Shown here piece after piece: positions 1 to 11,840 of a stretch of DNA of 64,000 bases (the first letter of the stretch is position 1; each line of letters opens with the position of its first letter). The notes below the pieces were generated by a model that saw only the letters and a program-made list of their open reading frames with translations, had not been told where the DNA came from and ran no database searches. The translations under genes and the position numbers were made by a program. The DNA comes from Polytrichum commune (lineage: Eukaryota > Streptophyta > Polytrichopsida > Polytrichales > Polytrichaceae), in the NCBI GenBank assembly GCA_950295325.1, contig OX485809.1:21454001-21518000 (forward strand), written 5' to 3'.

Positions 1-1379
1 CTCATCTCAAGTAGTACAAATCCCCCAAATTTCCCTCAAAGACTAATGCCCCCTTCCCACTTGACTTTACCAAATAACCAACGCATTTCCTAAAAACCGG
101 GTAAAGCTCCTTCGGTTATAGCGGAGGCATCTGGCTATCCCAATGCACCTACAAGAACTTGCTCTGGAGATTTTCAAGTAGGTTTTAGTTAAATAACTTT
201 CACACATGTTCATTGTTTTATTTACCAAGCAATGAATGTTGGGTAGTTTTTGTCCCATCCCCAAATGCCTTACTACTTATCTATCTTATCATCGGTTTTT
301 GTTAATGGAGCTCCTCGTGCCCTCAAAGCTAAGACTAAAAAAACAACCAATCACAAGGGCGGGAGGCGACACTTTTAAAGGTCCGGAAATTCTTGCCTCA
401 TGTTTAGGTACCAATGGGAGGGTCGGTGGTTGAAGCTTAAAACCTCCACTTGTAAACCATGCCACATCATTTGCCAACTAGACTCGGCAGTAGATAATGT
501 CGATGGTGTGAAGGCCGGGTTGTTAGAACCAACTTTTAGTCTTAGCTAAAGTCAGGTGGGAAGGGGGCATAACCCGAGCTAAACCCTTAACGATACACCC
601 TTACACCAGAGTCCCCTCAAATCCCCTGAGACCAAGGTTTAGTGACTCACAACCAGTGAATCTTTGGGGGATGACCCAAGCATTTTTTTTGTTCTCTCTC
701 TCGCTAGATTTCTTGTTAGTTTTCTTCAAAACCACTTTCTAAAACAGAATTTGGATGTTGTACTTATGTGTTTGAAGTTTCAAAGTTTTATACTCAAAAT
801 CATTTGAAAATGAAGTGGCTTGCTCTACGATCCGTGCATCTCAAAACACAAGCAAGCCTACTTTAAGATCATAGTCAGTAAATTTTGACATGGAACACTT
901 AGCCTAGTCCAATCATTAATCCAATCAGACTAGCCTTATTCGAAGTCTTCAACCCTAATCCCCGTGTCATAGAAAACTAAAAGGAACAACATCCAGGTGA
1001 CGTACTGTTTCAAGACCTTTTAAATTTTTATTTTTTTTATTAATGCTAAGATGTTGGATGAACGAGGGTCCTTGGTACGCTCGCATTCGATAAGTTAATT
1101 CCCTTCCTCTCGTCTCCCAAGTAAGCTTAATTCTCTTTTGTTGCACTTTCTTCTCACCCCAGTCGAGTTCCAGTACTACTCCTATGTGATACTACTACTT
1201 TTACTGCCACGACCATTCCCAATCCCAGTGATTGATGCTGCTCCCCTTTCACAGGCGCATGTAAGTGGGACTGCAGCTTTGTATTTGAGGGCCTCCTGCC
1301 TGCACTTTGGGGTTTGAATTGAAATTTGCAGCCCGCCTTAACTTTCAAGCACCCCCCCCCCCTCCCCCTCCCCGGCCTC
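1..1379. other. Gene-free stretch
   Basis: I see no gene. Short open frames on both strands have no recognisable domain and no exon pattern. A C-rich tract lies at about 1349-1372, directly before the fold-back element. Confidence 0.5.
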
Positions 1380-2366
1380 GCCACTAAGGGCGGGACCAGT
1401 GTTCAAGATTGGAGTCTTCAATGCCCTTCAAACGCGATTTGGCCCTTCAAAATATACCTCTCTCAAAACAACTCTTCGAAACGCAACCCCAAATTGAAAA
1501 TGAAGACGTCACTTTGAAATCCTCAATATAATCTACCCACCACATGAACCAACAAGCACAGGGTATTGTCACTACAAGAAGTGGAGTTAGACGGTGGTTC
1601 TCGATTCTTCGTAGTGTACTGGAAACATGTATCATAGAATCCATGCACAAGTTTAATACGAGTTTTGTATCTCCTTTTCTATATTCTTGGATTGACGTCT
1701 TGGATTTGAACCGGCCCTTCAACTGAAGGGCTGGTAATTGAGAGCCCTTCAAAATGAAACTCGTATGAGGGCTTCAATCTTGAACACTGGGTGGGGCACA
1801 GGATGGCCTGCCCGACCTCCTGCCCACCCGAGCCTGGGCCCGGCTGCTACACTAAATACGCTATTTAGTGTCACCGATTCTAATTGTCTTGCTCCATACT
1901 AATTGTAACCCGCGCTATAGTGTCACCAACACTAAACGTTAACCCAACAGTCTTTGTCATTCCTTGTAAATTTTTCTGGGGGGTTACAGATATACGTGTT
2001 GCAATCACTGTCACATACCAAGTGATTTTTCAATCATCCATGACAATATTTTAATCACCAGTTGCTGACAAGAGAAGGTATGGTTTTGGCCAATGGATTA
2101 ACTCATCCATCATCCATGACAACATTGTCATGGATGATTGAAAAATCACTTGGTAAGTGACAGTATTTGCAACACATATATCTATAACCCCCCAGAAAAA
2201 TTTACAAGGACTGACAAGGAATGTTGGGTTAACATTTAGTGGTGGTGACACTATAGCGCGGTTTACAATCAGTATGGAGCAAGACAATTGGAATTGGTGA
2301 CACTCAATAGCATATTTAGTGTGGCAGGAGGCCGGGCAGGCCCTCCTGAGTCCTGCCCTTAGTGGC
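1380..2366. repeat. Large fold-back (inverted-repeat) element
   Basis: The left arm (1380-1396 plus about 1798-2047) is the reverse complement of the right arm (2124-2366). Shared landmarks are GCCACTAAGGGC at the outer ends, CCTGCCC..CCTCCTGCC, ACTAAATA.GCTATT.AGTGTC, and TCAATCATCCATGACAAT near the centre. Arms diverge by scattered substitutions and a unique spacer of about 75 bp separates them. The left arm is split by the hAT-type element at 1397-1789. The inner part shares its CTACACTAAATA..AGTGTCAC ends with the elements at 11117-11840 and 12820-13028, so it may be a compound of that family. Confidence 0.75.
1397..1789. mobile_element. hAT-type MITE inside the fold-back arm
   Basis: A 393-bp non-coding element with terminal inverted repeats CAGTGTTCAAGATTGGAGTC (left) and the complement of GCTTCAATCTTGAACACTG (right). 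The CAGTG..CACTG ends are typical of hAT elements. Flanking octamers GGCGGGAC (1389-1396) and GGTGGGGC (1790-1797) agree at 6 of 8 positions, consistent with an aged 8-bp target duplication. The motif GCCCTTCAA recurs near both ends. Removing it joins the two halves of the fold-back left arm. Confidence 0.7.
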
Positions 2367-2400
2367 AAGGCATGCACCCGTATTGCCATTAACTTAACAA

Positions 2401-2427
2401 CAGCAGCAGCAGCAGCAGCAGCAGCAG
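2401..2427 (+). repeat. (CAG)9 microsatellite
   Basis: Nine perfect CAG units. No supported coding sequence contains them. Confidence 0.9.
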
Positions 2428-2462
2428 GGCCACCTATACAGGGGAGCCTGCTCACTCACTGC

Positions 2463-2600
2463 CAGTGTCTGGGGAGGTTTTCAGGCACAATCAGTCAAAA
2501 TCTGAGTGTTTCCAAGTCCAACCGGTTACATGTCGGGATCATCTATTTCGGGTTCTTTCTTTATCCATTTGAGGTATATTTTACACACTTTCCGCTGATG
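2463..2600 (+). repeat. AACCGGTT dispersed repeat, copy 1 (partial)
   Basis: Shares CAGTGTC.GGGGAG, GGCACAATC, TTTCCAAGTCCAACCGGTTA and GAGGTATATT with the other four copies. It is truncated before the second AACCGGTT block. Confidence 0.65.
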
Positions 2601-2836
2601 TTACTGAGGGTTGAAGTTGTTGTTGAGTGAAGATACTAAATTCACGAAGACAATAAATTTTATGCTCATTTACTTACATAGATTTCAAGAGACTCATTGC
2701 GTGCCACATGCTTGTCAATGAAGAGTGCATACATTCATGCCAAGTGCTACTACTTTAAGTGAATAGCTAGTGCCAAGTGTTGAGATGAACAATGCTTCCG
2801 AGATCTTTTGGTGGCATTATTTCAAAGCGTAAACAT

Positions 2837-2997
2837 AACATTACTCAGATCCATAACGATGTTATGTGGGATTGATAGTATTCCATAGAATATGCATGGA
2901 TATTTCCCACATTTAGAGTGAATGTGAGAAATATCTGGGAATATTCCATGGACTACTGTCAATCCCACATAACATTGTCATGGATTTGAATAATGTT
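2837..2997. repeat. Fold-back MITE, AACATTA family, copy 1
   Basis: The arms AACATTACTCAGATCCATAA and its near-complement ending at 2997 enclose a hairpin of about 160 bp, with ATGTTATGTGGGATTGA and its complement inside. A second, shorter copy lies at 10510-10618. Confidence 0.65.
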
Positions 2998-3179
2998 ATC
3001 AAAATATTTTAGTATCACCTTCACTAAGTTCCCACCCTCGCTGATTGGCTTATTCAATGTACTATTTTTTCTTCTTCCAACAGACATTTCTCGAACAGAT
3101 CCCAGTCATAAGCTCGATATCCTCACATCAATTTTCAATATCTTATCGTCCGAAATGCCTTGAATGAAGTCGAGGAGAT

Positions 3180-3388
3180 CAGTGTCCGGGGAGATTTTCG
3201 GGCACAATCGGTCAACATCCGAGTGTTTCCAAGTCCAACCGGTTACATGCTGTGATCATCATTCGGGTTATTCATTTGAGGTATATATTCCACAAATTCC
3301 TCTAAAACGATGGATAATTTTCCCAAAGTCTTGAACTTCAACCGGTTATTTCTCAAACTCAACCGGCTCATCTGTAACTAGCGGTCGG
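3180..3388 (+). repeat. AACCGGTT dispersed repeat, copy 2
   Basis: Nearly full copy: CAGTGTCCGGGGAGATTTTC at the start, AACCGGTTACATG in the middle, CTTCAACCGGTTATTTCTCA and CTCAACCGGCTCAT at the end. The family has no coding capacity. Confidence 0.7.
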
Positions 3389-3447
3389 TTTGGTCCTTTG
3401 CTTGATTAGATCTGGGAAACGAGAATGGAGTTGCACTCACATGCACC

Positions 3448-3813
3448 AGTGTTGGTTTGCTATCGTCTTCTCTTAGTATCATTCGGGCATCGATAATGAA
3501 GATTTCACAGTTTTTGTTACGAGTAACTTGGTACTATGAGTAGTTGATAGTTCTTTTTGATATCGATACCATTCGAGTCCATAAAACATGCAAGAATTTT
3601 CATACGCAGGCAATATTGCCATGGTGTCAATATATACGGTTTAGAATGGTATTGACCCAAACAATTGCTCCCGGACATACAAGGATTCTCTCTCCTTGAC
3701 ACGCCCATCAAATATCAATATTTGATTGGTATCACAGTTTTGAAGGTTCTTTGATACCAGTTTTGATACCGATTATTGTTACCGTGCATTCACCTATATA
3801 CGAGTCCAACATT
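3448..3813. mobile_element. Mutator-like MITE, copy 1
   Basis: Ends AGTGTTGG..CCAACATT. Internal landmarks shared with two intronic copies (16906-17268 and 62682-63045) are ACCATTCG.GT, GGTATTGACCCAAA and CAAATATCAATA. The flanking direct repeat is no longer clear in this copy. Confidence 0.65.
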
Positions 3814-3957
3814 GGTATTCACTTACATACTCACTCGGGCCTTTGCTAACTGGTAAATATTGTGTAACGACAAATGAATTGCAGTGCTGTGGCTATGACC
3901 AGATCGATGGAATTTCTATAATACTCGTCCTTGCTGCACACTGCACACAGAGACAAG

Positions 3958-4147
3958 CAGTGTACGGGGAGATTTTTGGGCATAATCAGTCGAGATCCTA
4001 GTGTTTCCAAGTCCACCTGGTTACATGTTAGCACCTTTCGGGTTTTTTTTCTTGATTAACATTCTATAAACTCCTCTAAAACGATCGGTAATTTTCCTGA
4101 AGCCATGAACTTCAAACCCGTTATTTCTCAAACTCACACTGCTTCAT
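3958..4147 (+). repeat. AACCGGTT dispersed repeat, copy 3
   Basis: Degenerate copy: CAGTGTACGGGGAGATTTTT, TTTCCAAGTCCACCTGGTTA, CTCTAAAACGATCGGTAATT and TTATTTCTCAAACTCACACT can be aligned to copies 2, 4 and 5. Confidence 0.65.
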
Positions 4148-6540
4148 TGACGTAGAGTGCCCCATGTGTGCCTATTAAGGTAGGCAACCCTTCTTCAATT
4201 AGTAATTGCAAATCACATCCGCAAGGGATTAACTCTCATATAATAAGCAGGGGGTATTGGCAAAATAAGACTCTAACAACTTATAATGAGTTCACAATAA
4301 AGTATAATATTGTTATGATAAGAATAACAAACATAATTATTATTATTTTAAATAACATTCAAAAACATTATCCATATTCATTGAGTTATGTAAACCTCTT
4401 ATTATATCCTATTATCTTTGTATCCTACATTTGCTTATTATGTTTCTTGCATTGTTCATTGCATGTGATGAATATGGAGACCACCAATGACTATGCCTCA
4501 ACCATGTCAATGTTTATATTGATTGACATATCGAGTCTCAAAATTGAAGTTGAGGATTTGCAAAAGTTGTAGGCCATTTGCTATCTGGTGATGGTTTGTA
4601 ACGACAAATAAATTGCAGTGTGACTTGATTGATGGATTTACTATAATACTATTGTTCTTGTCGCACATTGGGAGCGAGGTGTTGCATGTGCACCTATATG
4701 TGGTAACTCATTGTGGAAATTTCCAACTCCATAGACATTTCCAGCCATTGGATTGGCTCGAAATTGCATTGTCTCATCAGCTTAGCAATTGTGAGTCACG
4801 TACATTGTACTTTTAAGCTACGGAATCAAAGTGGAGCAAAAGTTATAGTAGGAGGTTAAAGGTCTGAAGATTCTCTTTCTCTTTAAGTGAAGACATAGGC
4901 CCTCCTTAATTATGCTCATTCTTGAGAGTTGAGCCTAGAAGGGTTGATATATTTTGATCAAGATTATTATTATAGTCCAATCTCATACATGTTATAATGC
5001 GTGTTATTTGGGTGTCCGTTCTTGACTACAAGCCTTGCTATATAACTACACCTCAAATCTAGAGGTTCAATTAGGAAGAAATGACCACATCTAGGCCCCC
5101 ATGCCTTAACGCAACTTAGCATGTGAATCGAGCTACATGGTGGGAGGCAAAGGGATGATCACATTTAAAGTATGTGGCTTTGTTGTGGGCAACTCCAATT
5201 AAGATATGTACACATACATGATATCTAGCCCTTGGACCACCTCGGAAATTTTTTCATTGCAAATTGCGGAGATTATCATTTCAAGTTTTATACTCGGAGT
5301 AGAAATGCAAAAATTATAGGAGATGGGAGTGGATATTTTCTTACTCTATTAATGATTGCTTAGGCCCTTCCAATCGTTTTCATTGTTGAAACTAGTATGG
5401 TGTCTATATTCTGAGCACATGTATAGTTGGTTGGAGTGGACAAGTTTTCTTGTAGTGACAGTCTACTCTCATCATAACAATACATGCTTTTTTGGTGTCC
5501 ATTCTTAACTACACCCCTTGCGCTTATGCAACTCAAATGCATGTGTTTGATTAACCCCTAAATGTCTACGCGGACCTAAAGATTGAAACGTTTTTTAAGT
5601 TGTGCCTGAAGAAAAAAAAAACAACACCTCCAAGAATTTCTTAAGAAGTATTCCAAAAGGGGAAGTTCTGAGGCACCATCAAAGAATTGCATCGTTATTA
5701 AGCCCCTCAAAGTTGTAAATGAGAATAATTTTTTTGGGTCCTCCTAAAGTGAATCGAGGAGGAATTAAACTTTGAGAATTCATCACAATCATATATCCCA
5801 TTTCTATGATCTCAAAACTGATTTGATTGCGAACAATACATATACTATAGAGGTTGGTTGGAAAGCTACAAGCATAATATGAGTTGAAATGATCAAACTC
5901 TAAAAACGTCTCTTGAGACGTGAACACTTCATGTTGTATAGAGAACAACCGGAGATACAATTTCATGATCAGAATGTTGGAGTTGAATGACGATTTCAAT
6001 AGCTACATACATATGGAGGACCAATGACCAAAAACAAAAACAAAATAACAAAATAAAATTTATAAAGCAAGATGTAAAGACCGCGTAAGGCCTTCTTCGT
6101 TCATCGCTCAGAAAACAACTTAAACACAAAGTTGATGCTCTGCAAAAGCCTCGGACCTTGAATCATTCTTACCTCCAAAAGCTCATGGAACAGCAAGCTG
6201 GTGCGCTGCAAAAGCCGCATCAATCTTTTGATTCGTGATTGAGACCAGTTGGAAATTTAATTGATCGCAGTGGTGTACTGCTTTTGTATTCTTGTTATTT
6301 GTGGGTTGGTGGTGCATTCGATGGTTTGCAGGCTCCATGATTGTTAGAAATACTTGAGGATACCTATATGTTTAATCAAGAAAATCTTCAACTCAAGAGT
6401 CCAAAAAAATTGTGACAATAGAAATTACGTCAATTACAGGCTGGCTGCAGAATTGAAACCCTTCGTGTCATTATTGACTTGAAACTGTCACGACACTGTA
6501 CATACAGTAAGAGCCATACTTCAAGTTGTGAAGCCGGGCT
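4148..6540. other. Gene-free stretch with weak repeat remnants
   Basis: No gene recognised. Weak remnants of the dispersed family at 48030-48320 can be seen near 5000-5090 and 5440-5560 (phrases like GTGTCC.TTCTT..ACTACA). The rest is AT-rich with scattered stops in every frame. Confidence 0.4.
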
Positions 6541-6730
6541 CAGTGTCTGGGGAGCATAATCGCTGAAAATCCTGGTGTTTCCTGGCCCAACCTGTTACAT
6601 GTTGTGATCTTTTGGTTTTTTCTTTATTAATTTGAGGTATATTCCCATAGATTCCTCTAAAATGATGGGCAACTTTCCTGAAGTCTTGATGAACTTCAAC
6701 CGGTTATTTCTCAAACTCAACCGGTTCATC
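6541..6730 (+). repeat. AACCGGTT dispersed repeat, copy 4
   Basis: CAGTGTCTGGGGAG at the start, then TTTGAGGTATATTCCCATAG, CTTCAACCGGTTATTTCTCA and CTCAACCGGTTCATC at the end. Best match to copy 2. Confidence 0.7.
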
Positions 6731-6798
6731 GGGTCGGGCTTCAGAAAGATGACATACAATTGTATTGTTTTCTCAAATTGCAAGGGTGAAACTCGCTA

Positions 6799-7511
6799 CA
6801 GTCTAACCTCGTTAATACAACACCTGTTTAATACGACACCCTCGATATTCCGATACATTTTTACGAGACCAAATTTTTTAGTTCAAAACTCCCTCTTTTA
6901 TACACGACTACGACACTCGATAATGCGACATTTAGAATCTCCGTTTTGTCATATTGAAGAGGTAGTTAATGCTAAAATTCCTTTCATCGATGTCACGTAC
7001 ATCTAGAATGCATCCAATTTCACTTGGGAACTACTTGGGAACTTCACTTATCATTGGGAACTTAATGAGAACTAGGGTTACTAGTGTAGACTGGACATGG
7101 CTAGGGTTAGAGTGGTCTCCTGCCTAGTATGTTGCCTTGTACACGGGTGATATGATATCACCGGTATCTTGATGCGAAACGTCATGCATCATTGTTGTCT
7201 ACTTTCTTATTACAAAACTCTTTATATTTTGGTGTTAATGAAACTATTAGTTTTCAAAAGAACTTTAGTCGGGAATTTAGATAGGACGACAGTTGCCAAC
7301 TTGGGTAGGCAACACCAGAGATCTTTGGACTCCTATTTCAAGAGTTCTTGAGAATATAAGTTATCATTTTATACCATCTATATCACTTAAACTTGTTGTA
7401 CATATTTTTTCAAGCACATATTACTTATGTTTCGTATTCCCTCAATAATACGACAACTTTACACCATTTGTCATATTAATGAGAAGACAACACCTCGATA
7501 ATACCACAAGT
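6799..7511 (+). mobile_element. Possible pogo/Tigger-like (Tc1-mariner) remnant
   Basis: After a TA dinucleotide at 6797-6798 comes CAGTCTAACCTCGTTAATAC and a run of TTAATACGACA / CTCGATA..CGA motifs, the usual look of pogo/Tigger termini. The frame 7169-7351 ends in RSLDSYFKSS and stop, resembling the short S-D-F/Y-F tail of pogo/Tigger-type transposases. No DDE core survives. A clean right terminal repeat was not found, though CTCAATAATACGACA and CTCGATAATAC recur at 7440-7505. The superfamily call is inference from these pieces. Confidence 0.4.
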
Positions 7512-9290
7512 TTTCTTTTCTTTTCTTTTCTTTGTGTGTGTGTTTCCCGAACGTGTCATTCTAAAGAGGGAGAAAAGTATGAATTAAACTGATACTCGCC
7601 AGGCTCTGGGACGTGAACTGAAAGTCGTAGATCCGTATTTGGGGCATTTGAGATGTAGTTTTCTGCACCCAAAGACCATAATAACGTGGAGTACGCCTGG
7701 CACCTACAGGTACATATTATTCAATTTCCAAATGTACATACATACGAATTAAATCAGAATCATAACAGTTCACCTCTGAGTTTCACGTCGAGAATTGAAA
7801 CGGGTCGAGCTCGTTTTTCAAACAGGTCGAGCTCGTTCTTCTTGAATTCAAAGCTCAACTTTTTAGTATCACCATATGAATTCTTCGCAATCATCATACG
7901 TCATTCGAAGGAACATGCAAATATATCACTATGGTAGATCAGATTTGTAGATCAGATTCTTTCAATGACGTAAAATATTTTCCAATGACGCAAGTTGATT
8001 ACCCAAGATTCATATGCTCGTAGTGTTTCATGCTTTTCGTTTAAGATTCGTATGTTCATGTACTATTATTCTCAAATCCCTACGTATGTTGAAATGTTAA
8101 AAGTCTTCATTATAGGTGCTTGACTTATAATTTGGACATGTTTATATATATATATATATATATATAATTGTTTATGAGTTCAGGTACATGTATTGATCCA
8201 TCACTGTAAGACTTTAGTATATCCAAAGTGAATAGAATAGTTGTCAATCCTCAATGATTAGTTAAATTTTACAAATTAAGGTGGAATTTATAATTCTGTG
8301 CTGAACCAAAGAGCAGGGTACAGTAGCAGATCTGTGCGAACTAGAAGTGATACGGTATATGAGTAGGTGGTAGACTTTATGTAGCTTAAGTACAATCATC
8401 ACGAGATAAGTAACATTTTCAAATTTAAAAACGAGCTCACAAAGTTGATTTGGAGTCCCCCCATGCACCCAGTGTGTTGATTCATATTTCTGTGAATAGG
8501 CACACTTATGACAAAGGATTTAAGTATTCATAACTATTAGACGATAAAATGTTAAAAAAAACACCGATCATCTGAGAAATGTTATCAGACATAACATTAT
8601 TCAATGCTGGGTGGGGCTGGGAATAAGGCAAATCTTATTCAAAATTTTACTATGTTTATTCTCACAGCAAAGCATTGCATTGGTAGATTCAAGCTGAAAA
8701 ACTCGAGGGAAGCAGTGTATTGATATCATTAGAATGGAACGGTTGATAATAGCGGTATAATGTTATGAATCTTAGGGTTTTTTTCTTCGAAACACAAATA
8801 ATAGATGTAGGATGTGTGAGTTTATGAACCTTCCTGAGTGGCTCAAAAGTCAGGACATAATTTGCAAGACATTCACCTCAAGAGGATGATAGAGAACATG
8901 TGGTTTTGTTTCCTAACACCTATCGAATGGGGGTGGATTCTTGTTAGGGTTTGCATCTGGGTTCTACGTTTTTACAAACCAATGGCTCTTGGAGCACTCA
9001 TGGGCTCCCCTGAGTTTTGCAATCTAGATTGTGGCTTAGTTATTTTGCTCTTGTCTTTGTTTGTTTGGTGCAACCGTTGTGTTACATGTTGTGAATGAAA
9101 AAATGTCCAATGATTTTCTCATTGGAAAGTGAAAGTGGATTTTATATGTAATAAAAAGCATATTTAATTCATGATTTGTATTTTGTAAATGTAGTGGAGG
9201 CATTAATCACATTATATTGAATTTTTTTGTATAATTACATGGTCCCTATCCTAGCATCACATTAGAACATTTTCATTTTCATTTCTCTCT
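7512..9290. other. Gene-free stretch
   Basis: No gene recognised. A (TA)n microsatellite lies at about 8144-8166. The 86-residue open frame at 8838-9098 looks hydrophobic but has no recognisable domain, so I do not call it. Confidence 0.4.
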
Positions 9291-9724
9291 ATAAACTTCT
9301 TCTCACGGGGGGTGCACTTCATTGTCAAGTTGAACACCACGTGCGATAAAACAAAATCTACTTTTTACATAAAGCATCACCAAAATGGTTCAAAAGTTTA
9401 TGATTTTTTTTTCATGAGTAGATATACATAGTATCTATTACATAGTAAAAATTGGTAACCAAATTTGATGATTTGTTTTTTTCATAAAACATACCGTTTC
9501 TAACTAGAATGACGCAACATTGAACTAAACAAATTACTACAAAAAATGAAGATGACTAAAAATTTCAAAAAAATATACAAAAGATATTATCAATGGTTAT
9601 GTGTATGTAGAAAAAATATCATAATTTTAAAATTTATCTATGGCATGTAATATAGGGTAGCAAATTTTTATCGCACGTGGCTATGAAATGTAAGGGGGTG
9701 TGACCCCCCCGTGCTTCTTCTATA
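9291..9724. repeat. Inverted-repeat element (MITE-like)
   Basis: Left end (about 9291-9353) and right end (about 9663-9724) are inverted relative to each other. Shared pieces are TATA..CTTCTTC.CACGGGGGG at the tips and CCACGTGCGATAAAA inside. The core is AT-rich and non-coding. Target duplication not resolved. Confidence 0.6.
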
Positions 9725-10509
9725 CAAGGGGTTTCATTTTATAGTTACCCACACACGTTATTTAAGTTTCAAATGCGGAGACCAACTTGGGTACAAAAAC
9801 ATGAAGAAGCTCAAAACACTCTTGTTTAAGGCAAAGGTAGTCAAACTTCTTTAAGGCTATTTTGGCGAGTTTGTGTATGAAGAGTGATATGATTTCCATC
9901 TAAATTGCCTAAATGTGTTAGGTTTTTAAAGTGGATTTGGAAGCCATGAAACAAAAATAAACATTGGAGCACATCTCATTTTCTTATGGAGTTGAAATCA
10001 TTTACGGCTCATTGTGTTTACAGAGGGCAAATTGTTTGCGCTACCCATCTAGGTCATGTGCCACATTTGCATGAGACAAGGTGGTGCTTTGAGTAAAGTT
10101 ACTATGGTCTTGTTTCAACCTTATGATTGTGAATATGTGAGACCGCATGTGATATGTCTACACACTTGTTTATAACACATTTTACGCATTCCATCCAATC
10201 ATAAATTTTGCAAGTTGATAGCCCAACTTACATTAGAGCCTTCAGTGACTTGTCTCCAACACAATGTGTTATGCAATGGACATGCCACATGTGCACACAA
10301 GTCATGGTTTACATGCCCTCGGTTTCTAGATTTGAGGATCATTCGCTACGTCCATACTATGCTTAAATTTAAATGTTTGTAAATGGATGAACCCTTCATG
10401 GATACGGAACCATCGCAGAGGCATGGTTAAATGCTCGCCTTTTGTAGCCTAATCATCCACCACATGCATGTAAGATAAGCAAGCCTTAAACGGACAAATC
10501 TAGCTTCAC
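9725..10509. other. Gene-free stretch
   Basis: Nothing recognisable on either strand. Confidence 0.4.
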
Positions 10510-10618
10510 AACATTATTCATATCCATAACAAAGTTATGTGAAACTGACACTGATATACAAAATATTGCAGAGAATCCTCTCAATCCCACATAACATTGT
10601 TATGGATCTTAATAATGT
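10510..10618. repeat. Fold-back MITE, AACATTA family, copy 2
   Basis: AACATTATTCATATCCATAA at the left and TATGGATCTTAATAATGTT at the right, with AATCCCACATAACATTGTTA inside. It is the same family as 2837-2997 with a shorter loop. Confidence 0.6.
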
Positions 10619-11116
10619 TTTGCTAGCGCCCGCTTCTTCTAGAATGTAAATGACGCAATCATATTCAAACATATTTCTGATGTTAATCATGTTTTCTTCC
10701 AAAAAAACTGGTCAGCGGTATTTCTCATCCCCACTCAAAATCAAGAGTGTCTGTTATGAGCTCGGTATTCAAAAACTTTCAACCCACCCTTGAACTGTGT
10801 TTAATATAACAAACTACTGCCAAGGATGGCGGACAAGCATTGGGTGAATCCAAGAGTCGATTGGCTCAGGTTAAGTTAACCAACATTCCAACCACATGTG
10901 ACTTACACCGCTGACATTAAAAAAGAAAAAATTGGCAACATAAATTTACCCAAAACTTTGTCATCTGTCAGTATGACGTCTCGAATTCTTTAAGAATAAA
11001 CCTCCACAATCACACCGATACTTTACTCAGAATTATCTGAGAAACACATGCGGAGGACGAATGTACTACTGCCATGCGCTCGTCATTTTAATGTGCCATC
11101 ATGGTTTCGGAACGAG
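10619..11116. other. Gene-free stretch
   Basis: Nothing recognisable on either strand. Confidence 0.4.
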
Positions 11117-11840
11117 TACACAAAACATGACATAAATACTGTCACTTCCTACTCGGAGTTACATGTTTCAATCCTCTAAGGATTGATGTGATTTTTTACC
11201 AAGTAAAGGTGTTCTATGATGTCCAAACAACCAATTCGACCTTTGTTAGTTAAGGAATAAGATGTATAGTTAACAATTGTAGTGTTGCGTAATTCCAAAT
11301 AGTGAGTGTGACATTTAAGGCCACTTCACAGATGAGACTGAGAGCCCATGACCATTACACTTCAAGCACTCATTGGTGGAAAAGGTAGAGCCAATCCAAG
11401 TTCGCTTCACACTACGCTTGACGGACCATCGGAGTATGTGAATGCAAGATGATGGATGTAAAGTCTACATGGACCCCTACATGGCATCCGATGGATCATG
11501 TTTCATGGTCACTTGGATTATTTTCAAAAACCACCTCTTGCAGGTAGGTCTTAACACAAAACCGGGAGACCATGGCACTCTGAACGCTTACAACCGATGG
11601 TTTATTTTATTTCATCATGTGTGAGGACCCACGTGAATAGAAATTCATTGAAATAGCATTTGGTTGAGGACCCAGTCACATATGGCTTCACACTACACTT
11701 GAGGATCCATGACCACACTACATGATTGTGGAGGTGTGTTGGGACGGCCTTTGGACACTTTCTTTTGGGCTCTCACAATTTCATGGTCACGGCTCTTGGC
11801 TCATGTGTGAAGTGGTCCTTAATATCATATTTAGTTGCAG
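11117..11840 (-). mobile_element. CTACACTAAATA-type MITE interrupted by another element
   Basis: 11117-11317 and 11820-11840 together form one degenerate copy of the element at 12820-13028, in opposite orientation. TTACCAAGTAAAGGTGTTCT and GTCCAAACAACC are the complement of the 12820 copy's core. TGTCACTTCCTAC..GGAGTTAC matches its left terminal repeat. GTAATTCCAAATAGTGAGTG followed, after the insertion, by ATATCATATTTAGT matches the other end. The gap is exactly the 502-bp element 11318-11819. Confidence 0.65.
11318..11819 (+). mobile_element. 502-bp TIR element, copy 1 (nested)
   Basis: Long imperfect terminal inverted repeats of about 42 bp: left AGGCCACTTCACAGATGAG, right the complement of AGGACCACTTCACACATGAG. 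It is flanked by TA on both sides; TTAA also fits, since it reads TTTA|AGG..CCT|TAAT. An inverted copy of the same 502-bp length lies at 55566-56067. No open frame is conserved between the two copies, so it is non-autonomous. Confidence 0.7.
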
